DNA of 64,000 bases, from assembly GCA_026315105.1 (NCBI GenBank), contig CM048744.1:655715676-655779675 (forward strand), read 5' to 3'. Made by a program: the position numbers and the translations under genes. Below the pieces are notes generated by a model. That model was not told the origin of the DNA. It searched no databases and saw nothing but the letters and a program-made list of their open reading frames with translations. The stretch comes from Locusta migratoria (lineage: Eukaryota > Arthropoda > Insecta > Orthoptera > Acrididae). Every line of letters starts with the position of its first letter. Position 1 is the stretch's first letter. Below are positions 11,458-23,480 of the stretch, in pieces.

Positions 11458-12125
11458 GGGCTGGGGTTCAGCAAGATGACTCATTGTCACCCACATTATT
11501 TCACCTTTTCCTTGAAAAAATATGATGAAACTTGAAAATTGAGGCAAAGAGCATCCACATGAACGTAAATTTGCATATGCTGATCATATGAAAGCTGTAT
11601 CAGAATCGAGAGAATAAATGATACAAGTAGTGCTAACGCTGGTGGTAATGCATTGAAATTGATCGTGGAAATAAAAGTAGATAAGATACAAACAATTGAA
11701 CTAAGTACAAGGACGTACCACAACGAGCCTGGCATTTAACAGTTGGACAGAATAAGCTGAAGATAGGTGAAGAATTTAAATGTTTTGTACAATACATCAA
11801 CTCTAAAAATAATGTCGAATAAATTTTTAATGCTTGCAGATCAATAATTGCCCAAGCACTGCTATACAGCATAGAAACACTGAGTATCACCAAAAGCAAT
11901 AGAGAGAGAAACTCACTGTATTAGAAATAGGATGAGAAAAACGTTTGGAAACAGTGAAGGAAGAATCAGCACTGAGGAGAGCGAGGGAAAAAATATATAA
12001 TAGGAAGGACCCACATAACATTAGACAAAAAGTAAAGGTAAATACAATTGACTGAACATGTAAGAATGACAGATGATGATATTTCAGAAACGGGTAGAGA
12101 AAACAGTGTATCATATCGTCATCAC
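11458..12125 (+). pseudogene. Decayed LINE reverse transcriptase fragment
   Basis: Weak but ordered RT matches on +. GVQQDDSLSPTLFHLFLEK (about 11465-11520) corresponds to the GxxQGxxLSPxLF motif, and KFAYADHM (about 11567-11590) to the catalytic YADD with its second Asp changed to His. ALLYSIETLSITK (about 11858-11896) corresponds to the LLYGSETW-LTK motif downstream of RT. Many stops and frameshifts. It most resembles RTE-type elements and is older than the other copies here. Confidence 0.55.
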
Positions 12126-12257
12126 CATCTTTATTAGAACACTCGAAACGCTGAATATAAACAGTTGTTATTGTGTTCATAGTCTAAAGTTTATTATCAG
12201 TAACAATAGATATGGAAGCCACTTGTTTAAATCCCGGTGCTCACAATAGCTTTTCAT

Positions 12258-12640
12258 AATGCTGTCAGAGAGGACACAGTTCGTAGTAATCGACGGTAAG
12301 GCATCGGCTAAAACAGAAGTGATATCGGGCGTACCACAGGGTAGTGTTATTGGTTCTCTGCTGTTCCTTATTTACATAAACAATTTAGGGGAAATATAAG
12401 CAACTCTGTTAGGTTGTTTGCAGATGACGCCGTCACTTAATGTCTAGTAAAATCATCTGAAGGTCAAAACCAACTGCAGAACGATTTGAATAAGATATCT
12501 GTATGGTGTAGAAATTGGCAATTGACTCCAAATAACGAGAAGTGTGAAGTCGTCCACATGAGTACGGAAAGAAATCCGTTAAACTTTGTTTACAAGATAA
12601 ATCAATCAGACTTAAACGGGACAACACGGAAATTATTACC
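12258..12640 (+). mobile_element. CR1-like LINE fragment (RT core)
   Basis: Contains GVPQGSVIG, then FADDAV with an in-frame stop soon after, then CEVVHMSTERNPLNF and INQSDLN. It ends at about 12636, exactly where the adjoining CR1 piece shows a deletion, so the two may come from one rearranged copy. Confidence 0.85.
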
Positions 12641-13436
12641 TTGACGATTGGAACATATCCTGTATTCAAATATTATGAATTATCTCCAACAGAATGATCT
12701 ATTGACCCAAGGTAAACACGGATTTAGAAAATATCATTCATCCGAAACACAACTAGCTCTTTATTCACACGAAGTTATGGGTGTTATCGACAAGGGTTCG
12801 CAAATCGATTCCGTATTTCTTGATTTCCAGAAGGCTTTTGACGCCGAACAAACGGTTTTTAATCAATTGGTTATGGTATATCGCCCCAAGTTTGCGATTG
12901 GGTAGGGGATTTCCTGTTAGAGCGGACACAGTTTGTAGTAATCAATGGTAAGGCATCGACTAAAACAGAAGTGATATCGGGCGTTCCAAAGGGTAGTATT
13001 ATTGGTCCTGTGTTGTTCCTTATTTACATAAACGATTTAGGGGAAAATCTAAGTAGTTCACTTAGGTTGTTTGCAGATGACGCTGTCATTTACAGTCTAG
13101 TAAAATCATCTGAAGATCAAAACCAACTGCGGTGAAGGCCGTAAACTCCACAAAATACCTAGGAATTACTATTCCTTCAGACTTAAATTGGAAAGAACAC
13201 ATAGATAATGTCGTGGGAAAGGCGAACCAGAGACTGCGTTTTATGGCCAGAACACTTAAAAGATGCAACAGAACTACAAAAGAAACTGCATACATTACGC
13301 TTGTCCGTCCATTTTTGGAATATTGCTGCGCAGTGTGGGATCGTTATCAGGTGGGTTTGACGGAGGACATCTAAAGAGTCCAGAGAAGGGCATCTCGTTT
13401 CGTATTGTCATGATACAGGGAAGACAGCGTTACGGA
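12641..13436 (+). mobile_element. CR1-like LINE, 5' part of an interrupted copy
   Basis: Runs from RT motif EHILYSNIMNYL through HGFRKYHSSETQLAL, FLDFQKAFDA, LFLIYINDLGEN and FADDAVIYSLV to RFVLS. A deletion of about 140 bases lies at 13133 (compare 56138-56275). The sequence breaks at 13436 within the SVTEM codons and resumes at 14512, because another CR1 copy has inserted. Confidence 0.9.
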
Positions 13437-14511
13437 CAGCGTTTGACACTGTACCCCACAAGCGGCTTCTTATGAAGTTGCGTGCTTATGGAATATCTTC
13501 CCAACTGTGCGGATGGATTCACGATTTCCTATCAGAAAGAAGACAGTTCGTTGTAATTGAAGATAAGTCATCGAGTAAAACAGAAGTGATATCTGGCGTT
13601 CCACAGGGATGCGTTATAGGTCCCCTACTCTTCCTCGTTTTTATAAACGATTTAGGAGACAATCTGAATAGCTCCCTTAGATTGTTCGCGGATGATGCTG
13701 TCGTTTATCGGTTAGTGAAGTCAACAGAGGATCAAAAGCAACTCCAAAACGATTTAGACAAAATTTCTGGATGGTGCGAAAATTGGAAATTGACACTAAA
13801 TAAAGAAAAGTGTGAAGTAATACACATGACCACTAAAAGAAATCCGCTGAACTTCAATTACGCGATAAATCAGTCAAATCTTAAGGTCGTAGACTCTACC
13901 AAATACCAAGGAGTTTCAATTACGAACAACTTTGACTGGAGAGAACACACAGAAAATATTGTGGGGAAGGCGAACCAAAGGTTACGTTTCATCGGCAGAA
14001 CGCTTCGAAGATGCACCAGCTCCACCAAAGAGACTGGCTACATCACACTTGTGCGTCCTCTCCTGGAGTACTCTTGCCCCTTGTGGGATCCTCACCAGGT
14101 GGGATTTACGGAAAACATTGAGAAGGTTCAGAGAAGGGCAGCTCGTTTTGTTCTATCACGTTACGGGGGGGGGGGGGGGGGGAGCGTCGCTGAAATGTTG
14201 CAAGAATTGGGGTGGAAATCATTAAAAGAAAGACGTTATTAATTGCGGCGTGATCTGTTTGCAAAGTTTCAATCACCGACTTTTAGTTCTGAATGTGAAA
14301 ATATTTTGCTAGCACCCACCTACTTAGGGAGACGTGACCATCCCAATAAAATAAGAGAAATCAGATCGAAAACGGAACGATTTAGGTGTTCTTTCTTCCC
14401 GCGCGCTATTAGAGAATGGAACGGTAGAGAAAAGTTATGAAAGTGGTTAATGAACCCTCTGCCAGGCACTTGAATGTGATTTGCAGAGTATCTATGTAGA
14501 TGTAGATGTAG
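13437..14511 (+). mobile_element. CR1-like LINE, 5'-truncated copy nested in another CR1
   Basis: Begins inside the RT catalytic motif (AFDTVPHKRLL) and ends with a (TGTAGA)n tail at 14494-14511. An ORF of 256 codons (13472-14242) keeps GVPQGCVIGPLLF, FADDAVVY and YGGGGGG, then stops at 14240; decayed coding continues to about 14445. Missing the endonuclease and the N-terminal RT, so it was dead on arrival. Confidence 0.92.
14165..14182. repeat. G18 homopolymer inside CR1 ORF
   Basis: Eighteen G's replace the YRGD codons seen in the related copy (56565-56575), giving six glycines while keeping the frame open. Confidence 0.95.
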
Positions 14512-14832
14512 AAATGATACAGGATCTGGAATGGGAATCATTACAACAACGGCGCTTATCGCTGCGGCGTCGGCTACTTACGAAACTGCGATTGCCAACA
14601 TTCTCCTCCGAATGCGATAATATATTGTTGACTCTCACTTACATAGGTAGAAATGACTATCAGAATAAAATACGAGAAATCAGAACTCGAACGGAGAGAT
14701 TCAGGTGTTCTTTCTTCCCGCTCGTTATTCGAGAATGGAATGAGAGATAAATAGTATAATGGTGGGTCGACGAATCCTCTGCCAGGCACTTAAAATGTTA
14801 TTTGCTGAGTATCTCATGTAGATGTAGATGAA
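14512..14832 (+). mobile_element. CR1-like LINE, 3' part of the interrupted copy
   Basis: Resumes the outer copy with EMIQDLEWESLQQRR, continues to FRCSFFPLVIREWNER and ends with the CTGCCAGGCACTT block and an ATGTAG tail. It joins without loss to the sequence ending at 13436. Confidence 0.9.
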
Positions 14833-17035
14833 AGGTGTCATATAGGATACATTCAATTTGATAATGCGAAATTAGGAATTGTGTAGGTAAATAAGCGGCA
14901 ATAAAAAGTGAAATATAAAAAGGTTGTTAAATTCATACGACACTGAATTATTTATAAATGTCTGGAATTACAAGAAAATGTTTTTTTTTTTTTCTATGCT
15001 AATAGATGCAACTAGACATGCTTTCCAAAAAACTGTTCAATCTTTAAATAAGATATTTAATAATTGTGTCAAATAGAAGTCACTATAGCTGAAACAGTCT
15101 ACTTATCAAACTAGATGTTAATTTTTTTTAAATAAATGAAATACTCTGACAAAATGCTCTGTGCAGTCATTCCACAAACAATGACATATATGCCTATGCA
15201 GTGATGAATTACAGTTAACGTCGTGTATTCATCATGAAGCTGGCCATAACGAGAACAACAGATTTTGCAATGCATTTCTACATAGACTTATCGATTTCAG
15301 TTGATTGCTTATTTTGTGATTGAGGACAAGTCAGTTTAGCGAAGGTTAATTTAGGTCCAAATGCGAACAATCTTTTCTGAACTACAAGAATGCTATTCAT
15401 AGAGCAGTAAATGCAGATAAAGCACAGAATAAAATGAATATGAATATTGAACATAAAATGAAATTATATTTAAAGTTGATGTGATCACTTCGCGGATCAG
15501 GATCTGAACAAATTTCAAAGTGGTGTCATCTACTGGAGAGACCACCAAGTGGTGCACTGAAATAACGGAAGCTCTGCCCCCTTGTCGTCCCCACACTTAA
15601 TTCGTAACCAATCATATGGATGCTATGAGGAAGATTATTACCGAAATTAAAATAGTTTCTTTTAACTGTATTAGGCATAAAGTTAACCACACTGACGTTT
15701 TCATTAGGAAGAATGATAAAATATTAAAACAAAAATGACAAACCTATTTGCATCACTATTCCACTTCCCTCTATAGGAGGATCTGCATGTACATGATGAT
15801 GCCGGTAACTTAGTAACGTGCAGTATTTTTAACAATACAATAAAGTATGTTACATGGGTTTCTCTGAAATACTGATTGTATATTAAATAGCGATCACAAA
15901 TGGTTGTAGAATTTTCTTTAGCTGACATAAGTAACGTAAAGTATACCAAAATGTTGCTACAAGATCATTAGCAAGTATAAGACGTTTTGTTTACTTAGCA
16001 ACATACTAAATATCGATATATATCAGTTAGAGACGTCTGCTTCTGCCTGGCCTCTCGAAAGCAGTTTAGCATATATAATACCATGGAGCTGCTTTTTTAA
16101 TTTACATTCTAAAAATATTTTTCAGAAGAAGTGATATCAGGTTTTAATGTCCTGTCGACAACTTATTCATGAAGTACAGGTTCGGATTATATTTATACGG
16201 GAGTAAAATGTAGACGATAAATAGTTCAAACAAGGAGGAGAGAAGCAATATTAAAACATCGCGTATCTAATGACGAGGTACAATGACGAGGTACTTAATA
16301 GAATTGTTGAGAAAACAATTTTCTCTCATAGGGCAGGTTGTGCAATCCGGTTACTAACCGGTTCAACTCCATTCTGAGAATAGCGTGAGAGACGTGTTGT
16401 ACGAACACGGAATAGCGCCTGGCCAGAGATGAAACTCATGACAATTTTAACCGGAAATATCTGGACGGTTACCGAGTTTATCCAGGGAAAAAGTTTTCAA
16501 GACGACAAAAATAATAGATTCAGACTGTAACATCGAGATTTTAGCAATACTGTACTTTTAATTCGAATGAGAAAAGAAGAGTAAATGAGATGTCGCCCAA
16601 ATTATTTCGTCGAGTTCGGAGTTGCCGAGTTTATATACAGACTCCGACTCTCAAAAGTTGCAGGACTTCATCTTTTCAATCTTGTACAAGATAAAATGAA
16701 GCATGGGACAGACAGATTATTCCTCTGTTTTCTAATGTAATACTGTTTAGCTGTGGTAATATGTATTTGATCTCAGTAGCTAGCGATTCCGGTGCGTTTC
16801 GTATGTAAATCAGGCACATAAAGAACACAATTCGGGCGAAATAGTCTTGTTTATTTGGCGTGTGTTACAGTTGTTGCAGCTGTCTCAGAAACTGTTCCAT
16901 TCTAAATGTAGAACATACCGTAATTGGCTTAACCATATAGAAAAAACAGCACACATGTAGCTTTTTCAGAATTATGAACGCTGTCGAACTCTGTTTTGCG
17001 ATTTAAATCATCCTTTTAGAGGACATTTAACATAC
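14833..17035. other. Non-coding stretch, no gene recognised
   Basis: AT-rich, only short chance ORFs. A short T-run (14982-14993) is the only simple sequence. Nothing else with defined ends was seen. Confidence 0.55.
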
Positions 17036-19081
17036 AATACCTTATTGGTTATCAACTGTAGACTAAAACTAGGTAAATTGCAGAAAGGTAGGAATATAGG
17101 GAGATCGGACCTGGATAAATTGAAGGAACCTGAACTTCTTGAGAATTTCAGAGGGAGATTTAGGCAAAAATTGAAAGCACTAGGGAAATAAAACAGTAGA
17201 AGGGAAATGGGTAGCTTTAAGATATGATACATTCAAGGCAGCAGATGACCAAATAGGTAGAAAGGCAATACCTACGAAAAATCCTTGAGTATCACAGGAA
17301 ATACTGAATTTAATTGATGAAAGGAGAAGATATAGGCCTAAAGATGCAGTAAATGAAAAAGGCAAAATGGAATACAGACGACTAAGAAATGAGATTGACC
17401 GGAGGTGCAAAATGGCTAAGCAGAAGTGGCTAGAAGCCAAATGCAAATCTGTAGAAGAATGTATAACTATGAGAAAAATACGTACCGCCTACAGGAAAAT
17501 AGAAGATACATTTGGAAACAAGAAAAACAGTTATATGAATATCAAAAATATGTGTATGTATGAACATTTATGTTTGAATATCAAAATATGGCAAACCAGT
17601 TCTGAGTAAAGAAGAGAAGCTGAAAGATGGAAAAACTATACAGAGGAAACACGGGAGACAACACTCACTTTAAGACTTATCTGAGAAGATAGATTAAGGA
17701 AAGGCAAACTTACATTCCTAGCTTTTTTAGATCTGGAGAAAGCTTTCGACTGTGTTGATTGAAATACACGCTTTAAAATTCTAAAGTCGGCAGGGGGTAA
17801 AATATAGGGAACGGAAGGTTATTTACAATTTGTACATCAACCAAACAGCAGTTATTAGAGTTGAAGGGTATGAACGGGACACAGTGGTTGGGAAGGGGTG
17901 AGACAGTTTTGTAGCCTTTCTCCAATGTTATTAAATTTGCACAAACTGTGAAGGAGAGCAAAGAGAAATTTGGAGAATTAACTACATTTGAGAGTGAAGA
18001 AATAGAAACATTTCGAAACTTCCTGGCAGATTAAAATTGCGTGCCGGAACCGGGACTCGAACCTGGGACCTTTGCCTTTCGCGGGCAAGCGCTCTACCAC
18101 AGAGCTACCCCGACACGACTCACGGCACAGCCCCACAACCTTACTTCCGCCAGTACCTCGCCTCCTACTTTCCAGGAGAGCGCTTGCCCGCGAAAGGCAA
18201 TGGTCCTCGGTTCGAGTCCCGGTTCCGGCACGCAATTTTTATCTGCCAGGAAGTTTCATATCAGCGCACACTCCGCTGCAGAGTGAAAGTTTCATTCTAG
18301 AAACATTTCGTTTTGCTGATGACATTGCAATTCTGTCAGAGACAGCAAAGAACCTGAGAGAGAGATTGAACGGAATGGACATTGTGTTGAAAGGAGTGCA
18401 TAAGATGAACATTAACGAAAGCGAGACAAGGATAATGTAATGCAGTCTTAGAAAATCAGACGATGCTGAAGGAATTAGATTAGGTAACGAAACAATGAGG
18501 TGGTGGATGAAGTTTGTTACTTGGGCTGTAAAATTACATGTGTTGGTCGTAGTACAGAGGATATAGAATTCAGAATGGCAACGAAAAAAAGCATTTTTGA
18601 AATAGAGAAATTTGCTAACATCGAATATTAATTTACGTATATGAAAGTCTTTTCCTAAGGCATTTGTGTGGTGTGTTGCCTTGTATGGGAGTGGAACTTG
18701 GACGATAAACAGAGCGGACAGGAAGAGGATAGAGGCTTTTGAAATGTGGTGCTACAGAAGAATGCTGATGATTAGGTGGGTGGATCGCATAACTGATGAA
18801 GAGGTACTGAACAGAATTGGGGAGAAAAGGAACTTTTGGCATACCTTGACTATAAGAAGGGATCGATTGGTAGGACACATTCTTAGACATCAAGGAATCG
18901 TAAATTTAGCATTGGAGGGAAGTGTGTGGGGGAAAAATCGCAGATGGAGATCAAGAAATTAATACAGTACGTAGAGTTAGATGGATCGGAGTTCTTTCTG
19001 AATCGGAGATCAACTGGCTTTCACATGATAGAGTAGCATGTCCAGACTGAAGATTACGAAAACAGCAACATCAGCAATAAC
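17036..19081 (+). mobile_element. RTE-type LINE, 5'-truncated, decayed
   Basis: Starts within the end of the endonuclease region and runs through the linker (EYRRLRNEIDRRCKMAKQKW), RT (FLDLEKAFD near 17725; FADDIAIL at 18313) and the C-terminal region (LYGSGTWTINRADRKRIEAFEMWCYRRM, 18686-18765). It ends near a CAGACTGAAGATTACG stretch that matches the CAGACTGAAGACC 3' end of the other RTE copies. Many frameshifts and an internal deletion near 17640-17680. A palindromic tRNA-like element splits it at 18016-18298. Confidence 0.88.
18016..18298. mobile_element. Palindromic element with inverted tRNA-like arms, 12-bp TSD
   Basis: Inserted in the RTE codons just before FADD; flanked by exact AGAAACATTTCG (18004-18015 and 18299-18310). 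The left arm (AAACTTCCTGGCAGATTAAA, then the tRNA-like complement of about 18036-18113) is repeated inverted in the right arm (about 18176-18265). Each arm holds a tRNA-Ala-like sequence: GGGGTAGCTCAGTGGTAGAG-type A box, TTGCC/GGCAA anticodon stem and a GGTTCGAGTCC B box. The right arm is followed by 33 bp more (ATATCAGCGCACACTCCGC...). No protein is encoded. Confidence 0.85.
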
Positions 19082-21180
19082 AAGAACATTTTCGACAACA
19101 TGGTCGGGAGAGTCAACGATCTTTTATTAGTTACTAGTTTGTAAATCAGTGAATTATCGCGTTAATCAATTATGCAAATGATGGCTGGTTTCATGTCAGT
19201 TAATTAGCCATCTTCAAATCCACGTGTCTGTTGATTGACTCCTCGCAGCATACATACAGTCATCCCGTTTGGTAACTAGCCTCTCCAAATTACTACTAGG
19301 AGTAGACTAACATACAGATACGGTCGTAAAATTCATCGAGCTTTTATACAATGGTATTGACCCACCTATTTTTATTTACAATCAGAAAACATTTTAATAA
19401 TAATTGAATGAACACGAAATGAAAAGCAGGCAACATCACTATTTACTTCTAGTTGGGTAATTCAAGGTACTCCTTGCACAGCAGTTGGCACGTTAAACAA
19501 TTGTAAATTGCAATGAAATTGAGTTGTTTATTTTAATACAAGCGAAGAACTAAACTTTTTCTTCATATATTCAAATAGCATTCAGTCGATTGGTCACGTG
19601 TAGAGATTCTGATGGGTGAAGCTTATGCTATATAACTGCACCACAAAGTGGCCTTCCCAATAGGTGACAGTTCCTGGGGCTTCTTCAGTTCTTCTTCCGT
19701 GAACTGATGTTAACACGTCGACTTTGGGTATAACTTCGTTTTATTTTCGATTTGACTTTTAGTTATTTTGTATTTTATAAGTTCGTCCCTCTACATGTGT
19801 AGTACTTTATGATTAAAACCTATGTTAGTAAACTGGTGTGATCTAATCTAATTTTAATAGAAATCTAACACAGGTAACTTTTCGCATACATTGTTTTCGA
19901 AAGTTTCTAATTAAACTAGCTTATATGCCCGTGCTTTGCAACGGTTGTTAAAGAGGGATCTGTGAATTTCATGGTTTTTTATGGTTCCGAACCTAGGTCA
20001 ACTAATACAGAATCCTTGTCGGATCGCTCTGTCAATAAAGTCAGTTCTCCTAGCCAAGATGTCAAATTTAAGTAGAATCCGGGAAACGATGAATGTTCAT
20101 AAAGTTTTTCATACAAAAAGTGAAGTTAATTTAAGTCCGTACTCCAGAACGATGTAAATTCAATGTTAGGTTGTGTTCATAAAGTTAAGACTGCGGTGTG
20201 TAATTGTCTGTTTGGCGTAAACTTCTTAGATGAGATATATTATTATTATTATTCATAATAATAGAGCCATATATTGGTTTTATGGTGTACTACTAAACTG
20301 TTTATCTCTCACAGTAAGTCTATGGTGAAATATTAGTATGTTGCAGTGTTGCACTGGGGACAATGTAATTATTTCGTATGCACTGCTCCCTAATATCGAA
20401 AACTCGACGAATGCTGAAAGTCTGGTAGTTCAATCAACAGAGCAGTTCATGTCTGTTTAAATAAGACGTCATGGTGGTGTCAATGTGCGATAAAGTCTGG
20501 ATAATCGTTGAAGAAATGGCGCCAACTGCTCGTCTGTAGAGAACTTTCCAATAAACATAGTATTTCCAGTGAATTGCCTTGACTGTGTTAGCAGCATCGG
20601 CCACTCTTTCAGCTAATACGTGTCCCCACGTCCTGCAGTGATTACTTCGTACAGCAATTAGTTAAAATCGACCTTGTGTAGTAGAACTATATATTCAGAA
20701 GATGTATTATAACTCTAAGTACAATTGTCTCTGAAAAAGAAGATGCCTTAATGTAGTCCGCACCAAATTGTACCGAACAATTATGAAAGCAGAGGGTGAC
20801 CTCCATGGTCGCTCAAGTGTGTATATTATCTCTAGTGGCATGCACAAAGCAGAAATACCTCTAGAGTGAGCATTCAGATGCCCAGAACGGGTGTTGTGTC
20901 CTCAACATTAAGGTAGAAATGTCACGTGCTATTGGGAAAAATCTAATAATTACTGATTTTATCTTGGTCCTTTTTTGTTCGGTTAAGACGGGTGACTATG
21001 TGTAAATGGCCCTTTTAGCGACGCTTCCTCAACTTTCTTGTTACTTCTGTGACACATTTATTTATATATTATTTCATGTTAGGTGGTTGCTCTGCGAAAA
21101 GGAGCCAATTCGGTACAAACCAATCGTAAGAGCAAATAAATGTGTGGAAAGAGTGGATTTCAATTAATCGTGGTAATTGA
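19082..21180. other. Non-coding stretch with weak repeat traces
   Basis: No gene. Near 19917 'CTAGCTTATATGCCCGTGCTTTGC' resembles 'CTAGCTTATGCCTGCGACTTC' inside the hAT element (59900), suggesting a shared dispersed repeat. A short (ATT)n lies at about 20240. Confidence 0.4.
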
Positions 21181-21289
21181 AGCTTAAGGTTGAGAAGATG
21201 CAAAGAGCGTAATGCTCACTCCATATATATTTCTATTTTATGTACAATTTACTGGTTATAACTCGTCTAAAGGTTTCCTTATTTTCTTT

Positions 21290-21880
21290 CCATGAAATTG
21301 CAAAGCTTATGGGATATAGCTAGGAAGAAAAATTTTTCTGTGTCCTATCTCGGTTAAATTTTACTTGCAGTGGCGACGGTTTAGGAGAATGATTAATTTA
21401 CTGACTAGAACAGCATAAATTATTTATTTCATCCGCAACATAAGGAATTATTGCCCTCATTTTACGTGACTAATTTTTGAAAAAGCATTCAACAGCCATT
21501 GCTAACATCAACACACAACGCCGCCACGGTAAGTGAAGTTGTACCCCCTTCTTGTAGTGTAATACACCATAGTTATGGGGAAAAAACGCAGCAACGCCAT
21601 AATTAGTTATTTGGTGTACTATGTAACTAACGTCGTCTCACTTTGTCCTTTCCTGTATTATGGCGCTTTCAAGGCATTCCTAAACAGAACGCACTCAAAT
21701 GCAATGGAGATACCCGAAATCAGACGGGCGATTTTTCTTGCAAAGAATTTTTATTTAAATTAGAGCAACGATAGAAGTGAAGGAATGTTGTTATGTTTTA
21801 AATTCAAATGTTCCCTGTCAGAAGGGGCAAAGAAATCTCGTTATGCTTTGAATATACAAATTGTACCAAATCTCGCTATT
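21290..21880 (+). repeat. Copy of a roughly 577-bp degenerate repeat unit
   Basis: Blocks in the order TTGCAAAGCTTATGGGATAT (21298), ATTAATTTACTGACTAGAAC (21393), AAAAAACGCAGCAACGCC (21581), GGCATTCCTAAACAGAACGC (21672) and AATGTTGTTATGTTTTAAAT (21784) recur at 26848-27470. The circular order of blocks shows a tandem-repeat origin. The unit is not coding. Confidence 0.7.
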
Positions 21881-21949
21881 CAATATTAGTTTGTAGATAA
21901 GATAAGATAAGATTGCTGCTCTTAATCTTACTACTTATAAAATAGGCTG

Positions 21950-21986
21950 TGTGTGTGTATGTATTTATGTATGTATGTATGTATGT
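21950..21986. repeat. (TATG)n / (TG)n microsatellite
   Basis: TGTGTGTGTATG followed by several TATG units. Confidence 0.85.
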
Positions 21987-22849
21987 TCCACATCTCCTCC
22001 TAAACTAATGGACCCATTTCAACCAAACTTGTTACACATGTTCCTTAATATCAGGCAACAATCGCTGTCAGGGTAAGAATCACCTACGACACATACGTAA
22101 GGAGATATGACGTCATATACAATGAGATGCGTGACAAACTGCTGCATTAAACGACAAAGATGGGCATTTTGTCCTAAATTACTGGATCAATATCAACCAA
22201 ATTTGGTATTCATATTTCGTACGTAAGGTACCAACAGCTGTAGGAGTACGAACCACGTACGACACATGGTTCAGGAGATATAACGTCATGAACAATAGGA
22301 ATCGCAAAAATAGCTACATAATGCGACGAAACTTTATAAATACATTATATGAGAATGACAGTAATTGGCGACTTGCAACAAAGTTTGAACATAATTTCAA
22401 ACATTTATTAAACTTTGTTTCGTAGACAACCACATCAAAGTAATAAAAGGAAGAGTTTCTCGCTTACTACTTTTCCGCAATTCATGGAGAAAAAACTGTG
22501 GCTTTCGGTAGAACTATACGATTTCTAATTTCTACACTGCCAATTGTACTCGCAGGAAATTTTGCAGACAGACAACACACTTAAAGCTGAATGTACGTTA
22601 GAAATTGTATTACAGTACGACACGTACTTCATGAGATATGAGGACGTAAAGAGTAACGTTCATGGAAAACCGCCCCATCAAGCATCATGTTTTAATCTAT
22701 TACTTCTTTATTAGTAACCGTATTCGCAACAGATTTTACCGTCATACAGCACTTATACATATCAATATATTCCTCCAAAATTTTACAGTTGTACAACTTA
22801 TCTATACTAATAATAAATCTGTAAATGTGGGCCTGTCGCTCTTCGCTTC

Positions 22850-23480
22850 AATCTGCAAAACTACTGGACGAATTTTCATGCAGTTTTCACAGGAAACATG
22901 AGCGAAGGTTGGTTCAGGATCTAGGCATGATTTAACCATAATAGAATCACGAAGTGTTTTCAAAGACCGTCGTGTCTCTCTTTTCATCTATTATAAACCA
23001 CTTCCCCAAAACTTCCTCAAGAATTCGCATGGGGTTTTCACAGGTGACTTCAGCGTACCTTGGGACAACATATAGACTTAGTTTCATAAAAATCGGATCA
23101 CGGAAAGAAGAACATCACAATTTAAGGTTTTTCATGGGCAACACAACCGTCATGTCTATCTCTCTCTCTCTCTCTTGCATCTCCAAAACTAATAAGCGAA
23201 TTTCAGGGGCTTTTTAACAAGAAACGTGAGGGTATCTTGCAGTTACAGAAACGCTTCATTTCACAAAATCGGATCAGGAAAAGTAAGATATCACAATTTA
23301 AACATTTATCTGAAAGCAATCGCATGTGTCTATTTGTAGAGAGTAATGTCCACAAGTACTAAATTAAAATTCACGGGGATATCACAGATAAATAGAGAAT
23401 GTCCTGGGGTAACATATGGGCTTCATTTCATCAAAACCAGACCAGGAAAGTAAAAGATATGGTTATTTGAAATTTTCGGT
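22850..23480 (+). repeat. Tandem array of a 155-177 bp degenerate unit
   Basis: Units contain 'CTGGACGAATTTTCATGCAG...TTTTCACAGG...CAACATATAG...CATAAAAATCGGATCACGG'. The AATCGGATCA mark falls at about 23092 and 23266, and a degenerate match (AACCAGACCA) at about 23436. Another copy lies at about 24050-24160. The same unit occurs inverted at 27530-28370. Confidence 0.7.

Noticed and set aside
16335..16360. Palindrome-like AACCGGTTACTAACCGGTT region
   Set aside because: Short, no flanking duplication, and no partner copy in the window.
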